DNA of 64,000 nt from assembly GCA_028571685.1 (NCBI GenBank), contig CM053154.1, positions 7,353,501 through 7,417,500 of the forward strand, given 5' to 3'. Of this stretch, positions 44,130 to 55,844 are shown piece by piece. This DNA comes from Heterohyrax brucei. Its lineage: Eukaryota; Chordata; Mammalia; Hyracoidea; Procaviidae. Made by a program: the position numbers and the translations under genes. Position 1 is the first letter of the stretch, and each line of letters opens with the position of its first letter. The notes under the pieces are model-generated. The model was not told the DNA's origin. It worked only from the letters and a program-made list of their open reading frames with translations, and did not search any database.

Positions 44130-44960
44130 TGCTTAATATATAGTGTTGACTGAGATCGCCAGTGTTTCTGCTTCCGAGGAGCTTGCACAGAATCAGGGAG
44201 ACAGGAAACAGATGCATGAGAGTGAATAAGCACGATTCCCTTCAGGAGTGAATCTGCTAGAGATGAAATAAAGCAAGGACTTCAGGGAAGCCTGTGAACC
44301 AGCATTTGAAGGATCTGGAGTCCTTTGAGAGACGAACTGGGCAACCGCAGCTCAGGCAGAAGATGGCGTACATACCAAGGGCCTGGGGCAGGAACTGGTT
44401 TAAGATGTTCATGCACTGGAAAGGAGGCATGAAGGGCTGGGTGGCAATGTAGGGAGAAGATGAGGGGGTGGTTTGGAGAGGGATACGGGGTGTATCAGCA
44501 AGGCCCAGAGGCTGCAGTAAGGAAACCAAAAATCCAAACCTGTTGTGTCAAGTCGATTCCCACTCATAGAAGCCATGTAGGACAGAGTAAGAACCACCTC
44601 ACAGAGTTTCCAAAGACTGCCTGGTGGACTTGAACTGCCAACACTTTGCTAGCAGCTTTAGCACTGAACTACTATGCCACCAGGGTTTCCAAGGCAGATT
44701 TTAATCTAAGTGCTAGGGGAAGCCAGTGGAGGGGGGTGCTGTAAGTAGGGTAATGGAAGCCTGGAAAGATCACCTTGGCTCTTGGGAGGGTACAACCTGG
44801 GGGGACTGTAGTGATCCGGGACAGAGGTGGGGGTGGTGTAGCTGCAGGTGGCAGTGGAAGAAACCAGTCACTGGAGATCTGTTCTGGAGGCAGAGCTGAC
44901 AGAAAGAGCTGAGGACAAGATGGCTGGGGTGAGGGCTGGCAGGAGGGCAGAGGACACACA
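44130..44960 (+). repeat. L2 LINE 3' region, split by a SINE
   Basis: 44130-44523 (gaggagcttgcacagaatca, ctggggcaggaactggttta) and 44691-44960 (gctaggggaagccagtggag, ggaaagatcaccttggctc, ctgtagtgatccgggacag) are successive L2 3' strings. Confidence 0.7.
44524..44690 (-). repeat. AfroSINE, antisense, inside L2
   Basis: cctgttgtgtcaagtcgatt to actatgccaccagggtttcc, with aagg on both sides as a possible short target copy. Confidence 0.9.
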
Positions 44961-46009
44961 GCGCCTCTGATTCTGTTCTTCAAGAACCCACTTGATGCCA
45001 GGAGAACTCATAGCCTAACTCACCCACATACACAAAATGTTCTTTCTCAGCACTTGAGAATACCTGGGTCCTGCCCCTGTGATCTTGGGAAAAAGAAAAC
45101 CTATATCGGAGAATGACAGAAAACTCAGTTCTGTTTACCAAAGACAATGCCATCTCTATGCCAGCAAACAAGCGCTACTGAGATTCTATCCTCTTGTGAC
45201 CCAGCCAGGGATGGGTGACCCAATAAGCAAGGTTAGCATGGGCATACTTGTGCTTACTCCCTAATCTGCGATGCACGATGCATGGATCTCACTACATCAT
45301 GTGCAATTGTGCACCACAGATTGGTAAGTAAACAGAAGCCCATGCATACCATATTTACTGGGTAATCTGTCCCTCATTAATCCTGTAGATCATGAAAATG
45401 AATCTCTGGGTCACCCATAGATTTCATCGTTCACCAGTGTCAAGTGGTGCTCAATCAGAATTTGGTTTTGATGTGAATTTCAATTAAGCAGCTTCAAAGC
45501 CTGAGTTTGGATCCGTGTATTATCAACAGCTCTCAGAACAATATCTTCTCACCTGAAGCTGGAAGTGCTTGGAAAACCCAGTTACCGCCCACAACCTACA
45601 GTAAGTCCGTGGTTTCTCAGGGGCATTTGCTACTTTCCCTGAAGCAGCCTGCAGCAGGAAAGCATGGTGTTACACACAGTAGTCAGGACTGTCTGGCGGA
45701 CATGAGTGTTTAAAAAGTCCAGAAAAAAATACATTGCACTCTTAATGCCATAACTTGATAAAAGACAGCCATTTAGAAGGTAGGCTATTACAGGAGTGTA
45801 ACAGTGTCCCTGTCAGGGGTCACCCTCTTAATCCCTTTCTTTGCTCAAACCTCCCTAAACCACAGGAGAAAAAAAAAGTAACAAATTCTGGACTCCTTAC
45901 AGTGATGTGTGCAATCTGCAAATTTTTCTGCCGAAGTGCTGGATGGGAAAGGAAGTAGATGGTGCAGGAAACCGTCAGGAAGAAAGAGCCTGAGAAAATC
46001 CGTCTGTTA
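44961..46009. other. Unassigned sequence
   Basis: Short frames only (60-70 codons), none recognisable. Confidence 0.4.
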
Positions 46010-46215
46010 TCATCTGAAGTAAAAAGAGCAGGATGTAAAATTGTCTATACAATATGGCTGGACTATATTAAACATGTACACATGCTAGAAAAAGATTTGG
46101 ATGAACTGCTCCGTAATGTTAACGACTGTTGTTTGGGGATAAGGGAGCATGGGTGATATTTTTACTCTTCATTTTAATACTTTCCCACGCTTTCAAAGCA
46201 TGAGTATTTGTAGTA
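46010..46215 (+). repeat. Old L1 3' UTR fragment
   Basis: attgtctatacaatatggct, agaaaaagatttggatgaac, tgttaacgactgttgtttg and gtgatatttttactcttcat. Confidence 0.65.
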
Positions 46216-46496
46216 TTTCTTATTTTGTCCACTCAGAAGAGCGTTCCAGGCCTTTCAGAAAACTTCCTTCCTGGTTCCAACCACATTTGTCTTCCAAGGG
46301 CTGCCCATCACAGCACCGCATCCATCTGTCTGGAGAGATGGACACATGTATTAACCAACACTGAGTCAACCATGCTACTCCATTCCCGGGCCCTAGTAAC
46401 AGCTCATGGAAGAGCATAATGCTCAAGCCAGGTCACACTAAATCTCTCTCCTTTTATTTAAACTTAAAAGAAGAGAACTCCCCTCCAACGTTATGC

Positions 46497-46917
46497 ACCC
46501 CAACTGGAACACGGATTTACTTTCTTTGGACATGTCGTTAGGATGACTCAGCTATAGGAGGAGGACATCACGCTCAGTGACATGGAGGCCAACAAGGGTG
46601 AGAAGACCCTTGGTGAGATGGATGGGCACAGTAGCTGCAACAGTGAACTCCAACACGACAACATTCATGAAGATGATGCAGGACTGGGCACCATGAGTCA
46701 GAGTCACCATCAGTCAGAGTCACCATCAGTCAGAGTCAATGGCAGCTGTCTGTCAAGATGAAGACCCCGAGGAGATGGATTGACACAACGACTGCAGCAA
46801 TGGGTTCAAGTATAACAGCGATTGTGAGGATAAAGCAAGCCCAGGCAGTGTTTCTTTGTGTGGCATATAGGGTCGCTATGAGCTGGAACTGACTTGACAG
46901 CACCCCGTAGCAGCAAC
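46497..46917 (+). mobile_element. RTE1 LINE 3' end with internal reiteration
   Basis: actttctttggacatgtcgt, gaggacatcacgctcagtga and agatggatgggcacagtagc lead to a first 3' part (to about 46695). Then a 16-bp unit is repeated, and a second overlapping 3' part (gagatggattgacacaacga, agggtcgctatgagctggaa) runs to gacttgacagcaccccg. Confidence 0.8.
46696..46743. repeat. 16-bp tandem repeat, ~3 units
   Basis: agtcagagtcaccatc at 46696 and 46712, and a third, diverging copy from 46728. Confidence 0.9.
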
Positions 46918-47394
46918 CATGTTGTCTGTCTGTCTATCATCTATCGATCGATCGTCTGTATATCTATCTGCCTTCCTCTCTGATTGCTGAGCTAGAAGAT
47001 TTGAATGTGAGGCTGCCCATGGTTCTGCTTCCTCCCTCTTCTGTTTGCCATCTGCCTGGAGCAGGGGAGTGTAAAGTCAACAGGTCCACAGAGGGAGTCA
47101 CACAAGAGAGGTGGGATCATTTGACGCTTTGTGTACCTCGTCAGCCCCTCTTTGTGGCCTAAGGACCTAGTAAATTCCTCTTCCCTCAGCATCAACTCTT
47201 TGAAGTCAAGTTTCTGTCAGTTGCCACCAAAGAGTCTTATACAATAGAACATACAGTGTGTATTAATTGGAGGGGGGCGGGGTAGGATCTTTTAGTCTTG
47301 ATGTGGTTGGGTAATGCTCATCAATATGTATTAATAGTTTCCTTTGGGAAGTAAATTCATAGCTATTTGGAGTTCTACTGGCATTCATGATATG
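46918..47394. other. Unassigned, begins with (CTGT/CTAT) microsatellite
   Basis: 46921-46975 is a degraded tetranucleotide run (tgtctgtctgtctatc, atcgatcgatcg). The rest is unrecognised. Confidence 0.5.
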
Positions 47395-47545
47395 CATCGT
47401 CATCTAGTCCATTCCAACTCATAGGGACCCTATAGGACACAATAGAACTGCCCTATAGGGTTTCCAAAGAGTGGTTGGTGGATTCCAACTGTGGATTTTT
47501 TGGTTAAAAGCTGAGCCTCTTAACCACTGTACCACCAGGTCTCCG
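47395..47545 (-). repeat. AfroSINE, antisense
   Basis: catctagtccattccaactc to gtaccaccaggtctcc. Confidence 0.9.
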
Positions 47546-48249
47546 GCCTTCATAGTAGCAGGTCCATATGGTGGTCTCTCAAGCAGGAAGAATGACCTGT
47601 TGAATGAGCTACCACTTTCTGTTTGTCTTCTAAAGCCAGGGAGATGATGTTTGTCCTGTTGTTTCAGTCTCAGAGTAAACAAATGAATCCCCAAAGTCAG
47701 ATGGGACTGCTCCTTCCACTGACAAAGCACCCTTTCGAGTCATTTGAAAGTGTCTAAAAAGGTTCCCTTTGATCAGAAGCCTCCAAGGGTAAGTGTGCTG
47801 ATGCATACGATGTTTATTCAGTGTAATAAAAGCAGGAAATGCCAGCTGTAGACACTGTGAATCCTCCACAGAGTAAAATGCAGCTTATTACAACGCAATC
47901 CCCATTGCAAGCAACTGGGGCACTTCTTAATTTTGCACTGTGCTAACTCTCCCTCGGTGGTACCATCCAGGAAGTGCATGAGGCAGGAAGGGCACAGGAA
48001 TCCTCAGGGACTGAGGACAGTGGCATGGTGGGAGAGGGACGGGGTGTAGGGCAGGCCAAAGCACAATGAAAAATGGGTGTGCTCTTGAGGGTGGTGGAGA
48101 CTCTGGGGACTGTCTCTCGGCATCACGGCTCCGAGTGTCAGGGCTGGGATGGGGACAGAGAAAAACAGGACCTGCCCTGTGGTGGAGCTTGGGGTGTTGG
48201 GGAGCTGTGATCTAGTGGGGGGAGGGAGAGATAATGGATTAAGGCAGAA
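47546..48249. other. Unassigned sequence
   Basis: No repeat or gene recognised. Confidence 0.4.
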
Positions 48250-48760
48250 AACTGAAAGCACCAATCTGTCTCTCTGTCCATCTGTTCATCCATCCATCTG
48301 TCCGTCCACAAATACATTCTGAGCATCAGCTACCGGCCAGGTGACATCCAGGCACTGGCTGTAACACAGAGCAAGACATGGTCCCTGACCTCAAGAAAGT
48401 TAGAGCTAAGTTGGAGAGCAAGACAAGGAAGCTAGAGGTATTCCACAGGACAAGGGAGCCCACAGCAAGCTGTCAGGCCTCATTCGAGAGAGTTTGCTGG
48501 AGATGATACAGGACCCATATCCTGAAAGGCAGTAAGAGCTGGAGAAGAGGAGGAAGACCGGGAGAAAAGGACTCCTAGCTGGGGGACCAGCATGTTGCGT
48601 GCCTGTAGGCAAAATGTGGGGGAAAGGCCTTGCGACAGAGGAAGATAGGTGTGACAGCAGGAATCCTGGGAGGCTGGGGTGGAGAAGTGACAGAGGCCCA
48701 TTTTAAACGGCCTTGTAAGTTTTCGTGGTGTGTGCTTGGCCCTGAAGCTAGGAAACGTGG
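48250..48760 (+). repeat. L2 LINE 3' region
   Basis: catccatccatctgtccgtc, gtaacacagagcaagacatg, ccctgacctcaagaaagtta and taaacggccttgtaagtttt follow the L2 3' order. Confidence 0.7.
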
Positions 48761-50050
48761 TTCAGTCCCCCGTGGGTGTGCACTGGGCCGTGGGAGGCAC
48801 CCAGGGCAGAGGGGAGGTCAGTAAGTTCCAGGAAATTCGGGGCTGGCCAATGAAGAAGCTATGACCTCAAGACAGCAGCACTTCACAGCGTGCAATTTGT
48901 GGGGATCTGCAGCCCCCACTTGGACAGACAGATGCAGGGGGTAGTCGCCCACAGCAGGAAGTCTTCCAGAGGCAAATGTGTGGGCCACCAGAAGGGAAGG
49001 GACAATGACAGCTCTAGGGTGAGAAGGGAGTGGGGCTTCTGCAGGAAGTTCTCTGGGTCTGAGAATACGTACAGAAAGACGCAGCTGAGGGTCCTTCAGG
49101 GCTAGCAGTGCTTTGGGTACAGTATGCAGGGGTACGTAAATCAGGCGGGTTCTAAGTGGCCCAAAATGAGCTTACTGGGGCTTTTGGTAGAACGACTGGT
49201 TGTGTACAAATCTGAGTCTGGGACTGGAGGATTTCGGGGGCTAACAGGCCAACTCCCGGTGAAGCAAAGGGCTTTGGGCCAATATGGAGAGGCCAGTTTT
49301 GTCTCATTTGTCTAGCAGGGGTTTCTAGGATAGAAGCGTGGGTAGTCAGTGGGTTGACTGAGAGGTCTTGGGGCAGATGCTGAGCACTGCGTGGCCCTCA
49401 AGCCACCTATTGGACAGGTTGTGCCGGGCACCCCCTGCCCTCACCCCAGTCCCACAGCCCTGGTGGAACCAGTCAAAAGGGAGGAAAAAGGAAAGGGTTA
49501 ATTGAGTTTCCCGAGTGACACAGGGTGAGCCTGAGCTTCCGTGTCACTAGGTCAGGAAAGCCACTCCTGACATGGGCAGAGCCCTGGGGCAAGAGCACGA
49601 GTGGAGGCCCTCCTATGATATGCCGAAGAATTTAAAAATACAATCAAGGTAACACACTGTTAAATAAAATACGTTCCACTTTCTAATTTAAGAACTCCAG
49701 ATCTGACTCGACGGCACTTGGCTATGCATAAACATGGAATTAAAAAATACATATAACACTGTAATTTTTGTGTAATAGAAAGTTGCCAAAATACTGAAGA
49801 TGACTGCTCTGTATTCTTATTTTGCATGTCTAGGCGTTCCACCTGTGGGCCAGCAATGAATGAAGTGTGTAACTCATCAATTCCATTTTATTTCATAACA
49901 TTTGTTTCTCTTGTTTTTATTTCAGCAAAAATCATCACTAAGTATATAGTTACGGTAAAGATTTTCAGAGCATTTACACATCACGGGTGGAAAATTAGAC
50001 AGCATTTCTTTATTTTTTTAGACACCATTTCTTGAGCTAGCATAGTTCTT
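48761..50050. other. Unassigned sequence
   Basis: GC-rich left part may continue the L2. A short SINE-tail-like string (ctgactcgacggcacttggc) lies at 49705-49724. No gene. Confidence 0.4.
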
Positions 50051-50059
50051 ACTTATTTT

Positions 50060-50420
50060 TTAAAAATTGTATTGTGATTAAAAAAAGAAAAATTTACTGT
50101 GGTGAAAATACGTGTAACAAAATATATGTCATATCAACAGTTTCTATCTATACAATTTAGTGATGTTCATTCTGTTATTCATGTTGTGTGAACATTCTCA
50201 GTATCCTTTTCCAAATCATTCCACTACCAGCCAGATAAACTCAGTGCCCCCCAAGCAAGCCACTCCTTGCCCAGTTGAATATCCCTGGTAACTACCAGTA
50301 ATCTTCGGTTTCGACGCATTTGCTCATTTCATGTAAGTGAAGATTATAAAACACTCAGCCTGCTGTGACTGACCATGCTCGTGGTGGTGTTTTCAAGGTT
50401 CAACCATGCTGTGCCAAGTT
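50060..50420 (-). repeat. Old L1 3' end, antisense
   Basis: atttactgtggtgaaaatac, aatttagtgatgttcattct and ctggtaactaccagtaatct. Confidence 0.75.
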
Positions 50421-50875
50421 CTAAGTTTTTATTAATTTTGCATTGGAGAAACTTCGTTCTGCTGAAGTCGTAGCTCTTGGAATTGTCAATAAAATTCTTC
50501 AGGCAATACTTAGACTCCAAAATGGACCATGAATTTCACATAGCACATTCACACACAGTAATGGAATCACATATAAGTTATTGCAGGAAATATTATGAAA
50601 TATTTTTCACTTCATCATATAAATTACTGTCACTTACCTAGTAATTTTAGCCATTTCTTAAAGCAATATGTAAAGTCATTTGATATTTCTTACCATAGCT
50701 CTTCAGATTTTTCAGTGCTGGGGTTGTTAGAGAAAACTGGAAACAGCAGTCTAATTGCTCAGTTTTTTGTATCTCTTTTCCGTTGAGATTCTTGCCTGGT
50801 CCATAATGGCCAGAAAATACTCTCTGTAGAAACTAATTTGGAAATTATCCTTATGTAAATCTTCATCTCCTTGCT
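50421..50875. other. Unassigned AT-rich sequence
   Basis: No gene or repeat identified. Confidence 0.4.
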
Positions 50876-51210
50876 TCTAAGGAGGATTCTGGCGATGCTT
50901 CTTCCAAGATGGATTTATTGGTCCTTCCGGCAACCCATGGTCTAGTCGCCAGCATAATTCAAGTGCATCAGAGTCCTTCTTCAGTCCGCCTGACCTGCTT
51001 AGCTTCCTGCTGCTAGTCCTAAGGTTTTCACTAATTTTTTTTTTTTTTTTTTTTTAGAAGTAGATCACCAAGTCCTTCTTCCCAGTCTGTCTTAGTCTGG
51101 AAGTTCGCTGAAACCTCTCCACCATGGGTGACCCTGCTGGTATCTGAGATACTGGTGAGATAACACCTAGTGTCACCTCAACACAGAAGCCATCATAGTA
51201 TGACTAACAG
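50876..51210 (-). mobile_element. RTE1 internal-deletion derivative, antisense, with poly-T expansion
   Basis: 50876-51000 is RTE1 distal coding antisense (tctggcgatgcttcttccaa, gccagcataattcaagtgca). It is joined to RTE1 5'-UTR antisense (agaagtagatcaccaagtcc, ccaccatgggtgaccctgct). A run of 21 T at 51035-51055 sits where other copies have a short TTTT. Confidence 0.7.
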
Positions 51211-51267
51211 AAGTCATTTACATTTTTTCAAAAAAGTACTTTTTAATAATGCATAAAGTGAAATTTC

Positions 51268-52246
51268 TGTCATAAATTGAATTGTCTCCCATCAAATAAG
51301 TGTCAACTTGGCTAACGTATGATTCCCAGTATTGTGTGGTTGTCCCCCGTTTTGGGGTCTGATGTAATTATTCTCCCTTTTGTGATGTGTTGTAAATCTT
51401 AACCTCTGCCTGTGGTTTCATCATCTCACTTAAGAATGCATCATGTTCGTTATATTACTGAGGGAGGATTAGGTTGTATTAATGACAATTAGATTATGTT
51501 TGTCATGCTACTGAGACAGGATTAGGGTGTATCTTGAGTCAGTCTTTTTTTGAGATATTTAAGAGATTAAACAAGGGTTTTCATTATCTAGTGATGCTGT
51601 AACAGAGACACAAGAGGATGGCTTTAAAAGAGAAATTTTATTTTTGTCACAGTCCAGTAGGCTGAAAATCCAAATTCAAGGTGTCAGCTCCAGGGGAAGG
51701 CATTCTGGAGAAATGTTGTTGTGGTCAATCTTTCCCTGCAATGGGAGCTTCTGAGGGACAGGGACCCTAGGTCATTTCCAAAGGGCATGCTCTGCTTCCA
51801 ATACTGCTTCCTTGTTAGTGGCATGAGATCCCCAAATCTCTCTCCTAGCTTCTTTCTTTTATATCTCAAGAGATTGCCTCAAGGTGCAGTACAGTCCCAC
51901 AGACTGAGCCCTGCCCCACCAGCACAGCTGCCGCCAGTTTTCCTTCATTAACATCACAGAGGCAGGCTTTGCAGTATACAGGAAATGCACACAACAGCCA
52001 AGCTGCTGCACACACTTTTGGGGAACACAATTCAATTCATGACAACAAGCAAGCCAAACACAGCAGCAGAACTGAGGGAGGGGAGATGCTAAGTCACCCG
52101 AAGCTCACCCCGGAGCAGAAGCTTGAGCAGAGCTAACACAGAGAAAAAGACTTCCAAACTTTCAGCCTCCCAAACCGTGAGCAAATAAATTTCTGTTTGT
52201 TAAAGCCACCCACGTGGTGTATTTCTATAATAGCAACACTAAAAAA
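51268..52246 (+). mobile_element. LTR family A, sense, split by a second LTR of the same family
   Basis: Left part 51268-51575 (tgtcataaattgaattgtct, aagtgtcaacttggctaacg, cccagtattgtgtggttgtc) and right part from about 52050 (gcaaataaatttctgtttgt, aaagccacccacgtggtgta, atagcaacacta). An AATAAA at about 52184-52189 fits R/U5. The extreme 3' end is lost under a SINE. Confidence 0.8.
51576..52044 (-). mobile_element. LTR family A, antisense, inserted in the sense copy
   Basis: Starts ggttttcattatc (TG mutated to GG) and ends caattcatgaca. Perfect 5-bp target copies ACAAG at 51571-51575 and 52045-52049, as expected for ERVL/MaLR-type integration. No coding sequence. Confidence 0.85.
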
Positions 52247-52249
52247 AAA

Positions 52250-52340
52250 CAAACCAAACCCACTGCCATCAAGTCAGGTCCAACCCATGGCAACCCTAGA
52301 GATCAGCATAGAACTGCCCCATCGAGTTTCCAAGGAGCTA
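52250..52340 (-). repeat. AfroSINE 3' half, antisense
   Basis: Starts with aacaaaccaaacccactgcc and stops at gagtttccaaggagc; the tRNA-like head is absent. Confidence 0.85.
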
Positions 52341-52359
52341 TGACACTACCTTTAAACCA

Positions 52360-52785
52360 TTTTTCTTTTTTTAAAAAACTTTTTATTTAACATGACTGAA
52401 TGAAATGTACATTCCCGTATAAATTTACATGCCCACCTATGTGCAACTTCCACTGCTCTCCCTGTCCAGTGACAGCACACTATTCCTCTCTGCTCCATAC
52501 ATGTCTCATCCTCCCAACAGCTTCCTTTCCGCTCCTCTCCACCCACTCTCCTTCCTCCAGCCAGAGGTCAGCAGGATGATATCCTATAGATGTATAGAAC
52601 CATAAAGTGTATCCAATATATGGTCACTCTGCATTGCCAAGTCCAATCCATTCCTATCCAAAGAGTGGACCTTCGTTATAATTTATGGGTAAGGGCAGCA
52701 TCAGGGCCGGGGGCCATGTTCTCAGGGGAACCCCGAGACCACTGGACCATCAACTGAGGTCTTTAAGTGGAGATCTCAGTAAACT
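52360..52785 (-). repeat. Elephant-type L1 3' UTR, antisense
   Basis: T-rich start, tacattcccgtataaattta, ccaagtccaatccattccta, gccatgttctcaggggaacc and ggaccatcaactgaggtctt, parallel to 15240-15400 and 63765-63900. Confidence 0.8.
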
Positions 52786-53266
52786 ATTTTTCTTTTGGCT
52801 GCTTCTACTGATATTATTAAGAGCAATACACATCAAATAAGTGTGGAAACACAAAGTCAAAATGAATTTTGCTTTCCACCAATTGGCTATTTTTTATGGC
52901 TTTTCTGTTGTTCTAACTTGACTCTTGTCTAAATTAAGTCTAGTTGCTTCACTGGCACGTGGTTGGCATTCCCATCACGTGTCTGTGAGAGTCTGTAAGG
53001 TCAGATTTGTTGTATGTCTTATCAAGATGTTCTTTCTTGGAAAGATCCAGAAATAACTTTTAGAGTTGCTTAATTGTTTTGAAGGACACATCACTATGGG
53101 TCAAGTTGAGTTCACATTTCCTGTAACAATCTGAGCCAAACACGGGATGTTTCTGGATTTGGGGCCAAATTTCTGGCCTATGCACCTTTTTCTTTACCAA
53201 CTAAGTTAGCGCCATTTTTATGGACTTACCTTCAACAGTCTTTCAACTCAATTTCTAAATTTGAAA
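52786..53266. other. Unassigned sequence
   Basis: AT-rich, nothing recognised. Confidence 0.4.
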
Positions 53267-53695
53267 GTTTTTTTTTTTTTTTTTATCAGCGCTTAACCTA
53301 AAATCTCTACTTGTAGATGGAAAGGCAGTGAAATGCATTCTTGTTTTCTTCTTCAACAATATAAATAATAAGTGTTTGTTGTTCAACATGAATTTTGTCC
53401 TGGTATCACCTCGTAAGTAACGTTTACTAATGTTTTCATGTCATGTATAATTTGTTCATTCACTTTATTACCTACTAAATTAATAATCCTATTTTGAATT
53501 ATTCATCTTAGGTAGTGATGTTTTGTTTTATCTTTCTATCCATCTTACAGTTTTCGCTATTCTAGCATAAACGTTGGAATGACTTCTATGAAGCCTAGAA
53601 AACCATTGTTGCTTTTTATAAATATTGTGCTGTCAGTACTGTGAGAAATATCATTATGCTCGACTAAATATTGGAATATATATAGGTATATACTC

Positions 53696-53726
<31 letters not shown>

Positions 53727-54600
53727 ACAACAGTGTTGTAACTGGCATTTTCTTGCCACTACTCAACTCTGTTGGTTGCTGGCTATTTATTGAGTCCCAG
53801 GATCTTCATGTATATATTTCTGTATGTATGCAAGTGACATGTCATTTCCATAAAAATAGCTAAAGTTTCTGGTCACAAATAAGTAGTTTGACCAAAGTTG
53901 GTCTTGAGAATTCATTGTGGGTCATCGAACACTCGTCATACAATATTTTGTCTTTTGTCTTGGAATATACACCTGTTTCCAGAGGATCTTTCTCTGTGTG
54001 GAAGAATGTTGGCATAAAATGAAGTACTAGCTTTTCTGCCATGTTTTTTGAAAGAAAAATGGCATCGCCAACTTGAACTGGATTGTGTTTTACTGGCAAC
54101 AGTCTCACACTGTCAGGAGGATGTGACACTGTTTTCAGGAACATCCTCCAACACAGGAAGAGCTCCAGGAATGTCACCTCCCTCGTCGGATGGGCTGACT
54201 CCATCAATAGATTTTTCCTCGTCTTCTGATGGGCAGGCCAGGGTTTCACTTGCTGCTTCTGAGACGTGAATTCACTAGAACAACGTGCTTTTTCATGCCC
54301 TTTGCTGTGATCAGTAATTAAATCTTCGTGGAATACATGAAAAGTAGGAAGTTTGGGGATTTCATCTGAATATTGGAGTCGTGAATTTGACAAAAATAAC
54401 CTTCTTGCTTGTTCTCATTGTTTTGATCAGTAATTAAAATTTTATTAAAAATAGAATCTGTGATGTCTCACTATGTGGGTCATGCTTGACTCTCTTTGTT
54501 TCCAGGTTTTAAAAATGTAGTCAGATTACTTAGTGGGAAGCATTCTCTTTCCTTTCCAATTGCTTTTTTCTTTTCTGAGCTTCGCTTTCTGTTTTCTGGT
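53267..54600 (-). pseudogene. Candidate decayed retrocopy of an unidentified mRNA
   Basis: Read on the minus strand, an open frame of 177 codons (54393-53860) is followed by ~575 bp of non-coding sequence and then a run of 18 A (complement of T at 53267-53284), as in a processed mRNA copy. The frame includes SDEIPKLPTFHVFHEDL and GHEKARCSSEFTS. Near 54260 a shift to another frame gives an acidic stretch (SPSDEGGDIPGALPVLEDVP) that ends at a stop near 54105. This suggests the true product ran through a one-base frameshift. I recognise no family. There is no AATAAA close to the A-run, and the (CA)n at 53695 lies in the would-be 3' UTR. An A-rich LINE end with a chance frame is the alternative. 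Confidence 0.35.
53695..53723. repeat. (CA)n microsatellite
   Basis: About 14 CA units without interruption. Confidence 0.95.
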
Positions 54601-54611
54601 CTTATCACCAT

Positions 54612-54765
54612 CCTGGAGCTCTGGTGGCACGTTGGTTAAGAGCTTGGCTGCTAACTAACAGGGTGGCAATTTGAGCCCACCAGCCACTCCATGGAAGCCC
54701 TCTGGGGACAGTTCCACTCTTGGGTAGAATTGCTACAAGTCGGAGTTCGCTCCACGGCAATGGCT
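54612..54765 (+). repeat. AfroSINE, sense
   Basis: ctggagctctggtggcacgt head to gttcgctccacggcaatggc tail; the tail's last bases seed the 20-bp tandem that follows. Confidence 0.9.
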
Positions 54766-54843
54766 ATTATTAGTAGTATATGGCTATTATTAGTAGTATA
54801 TGGCTATTATTAGTAGTATATGTATATATATATATATATATAT
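54761..54843. repeat. 20-bp perfect tandem (3 units) plus (TA)n
   Basis: tggctattattagtagtata repeated exactly three times (54761-54820), then an alternating TA run. The unit begins with the SINE's own terminal bases. Confidence 0.95.
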
Positions 54844-55844
54844 TCTGGTATCGTGCTCTTGCCTTACACTCACCCTCCATGATTTAAAGATTAAAAAGGG
54901 GATGGAACTGTATTCAAAGTGACACAGTCTGCATGTGTTTTTGCTAAAAAGCTAACGTGACCAAAAAAAAATCAACATTATTTTTCATAAGCTTCAAAAA
55001 ATTACTTTCTTCCAAATACTAAATATATTACAATTTAAAGGAAAACCAAGGAAAAATAAAAATTACAATTAATACAGAAATGAGGGTCAGTTTTTAAAAG
55101 CTGAAGTATTACTTAATCTCGAAAATTTCCTGGAATTGTACTGGCTTGTTAAAATAGGACAGATTTCAGTTCTAGTGTCCAACGTCCATTAAGTGGCAAT
55201 GGTAGGAATTAGTGTTCTGCTTCATATACTAGATACAGGATATATTTCTAGATTTACATATATACAAGCTTAAAAAATCATAGGAATTATTTAATTATTG
55301 CCAAACATTCCTCAGATACCCTGTGCGACTGTTGGAAATGCTGCGCTCGTTCTTCCGTACCTGGACCCCAGATCGGAACAGGAAGAGACGTGCACGACAG
55401 TGGAGGCTCAGCCCCACCAAGAAAGAACGCTTCATCAGGCAAAAATCTATTGCGCTCCCCCTATCTGGGAGAACGGGCTGACAAGTTAATTAATTAGCCT
55501 TTTATCTTACCTAAGCACTTGCTGCTCGAATTCCTCCCTAGTCCAAGCGGTGTCTGTTTCTAATGTCTGCAGCCACACAATTTGCTGACCTCCACCACAT
55601 TCATTCTTAGCTGCTTTCTGTTTCCAGGACCTTGGCCGAGCATTGTAGAGAGGTGTTTCCCTGGGGCATGGCTCGTGTCACTCACCGGACAGGATGCTGA
55701 GGGACGCGGGCAGCTCTGTCTCAGCATCAGTGTCAGATCCCTAGTGGCAGGGGCACCAAAATTCTAATCTGTTCACCTTTCCTTTGTTTTCTTTACCAAC
55801 TAGGTTAGTACCATTAAAAAAAAATCTGAGCTATTTACAGTGTA
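54844..55844. other. Unassigned, AT-rich then mixed
   Basis: No gene. A short frame at 55298-55489 has no domain. Confidence 0.4.
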
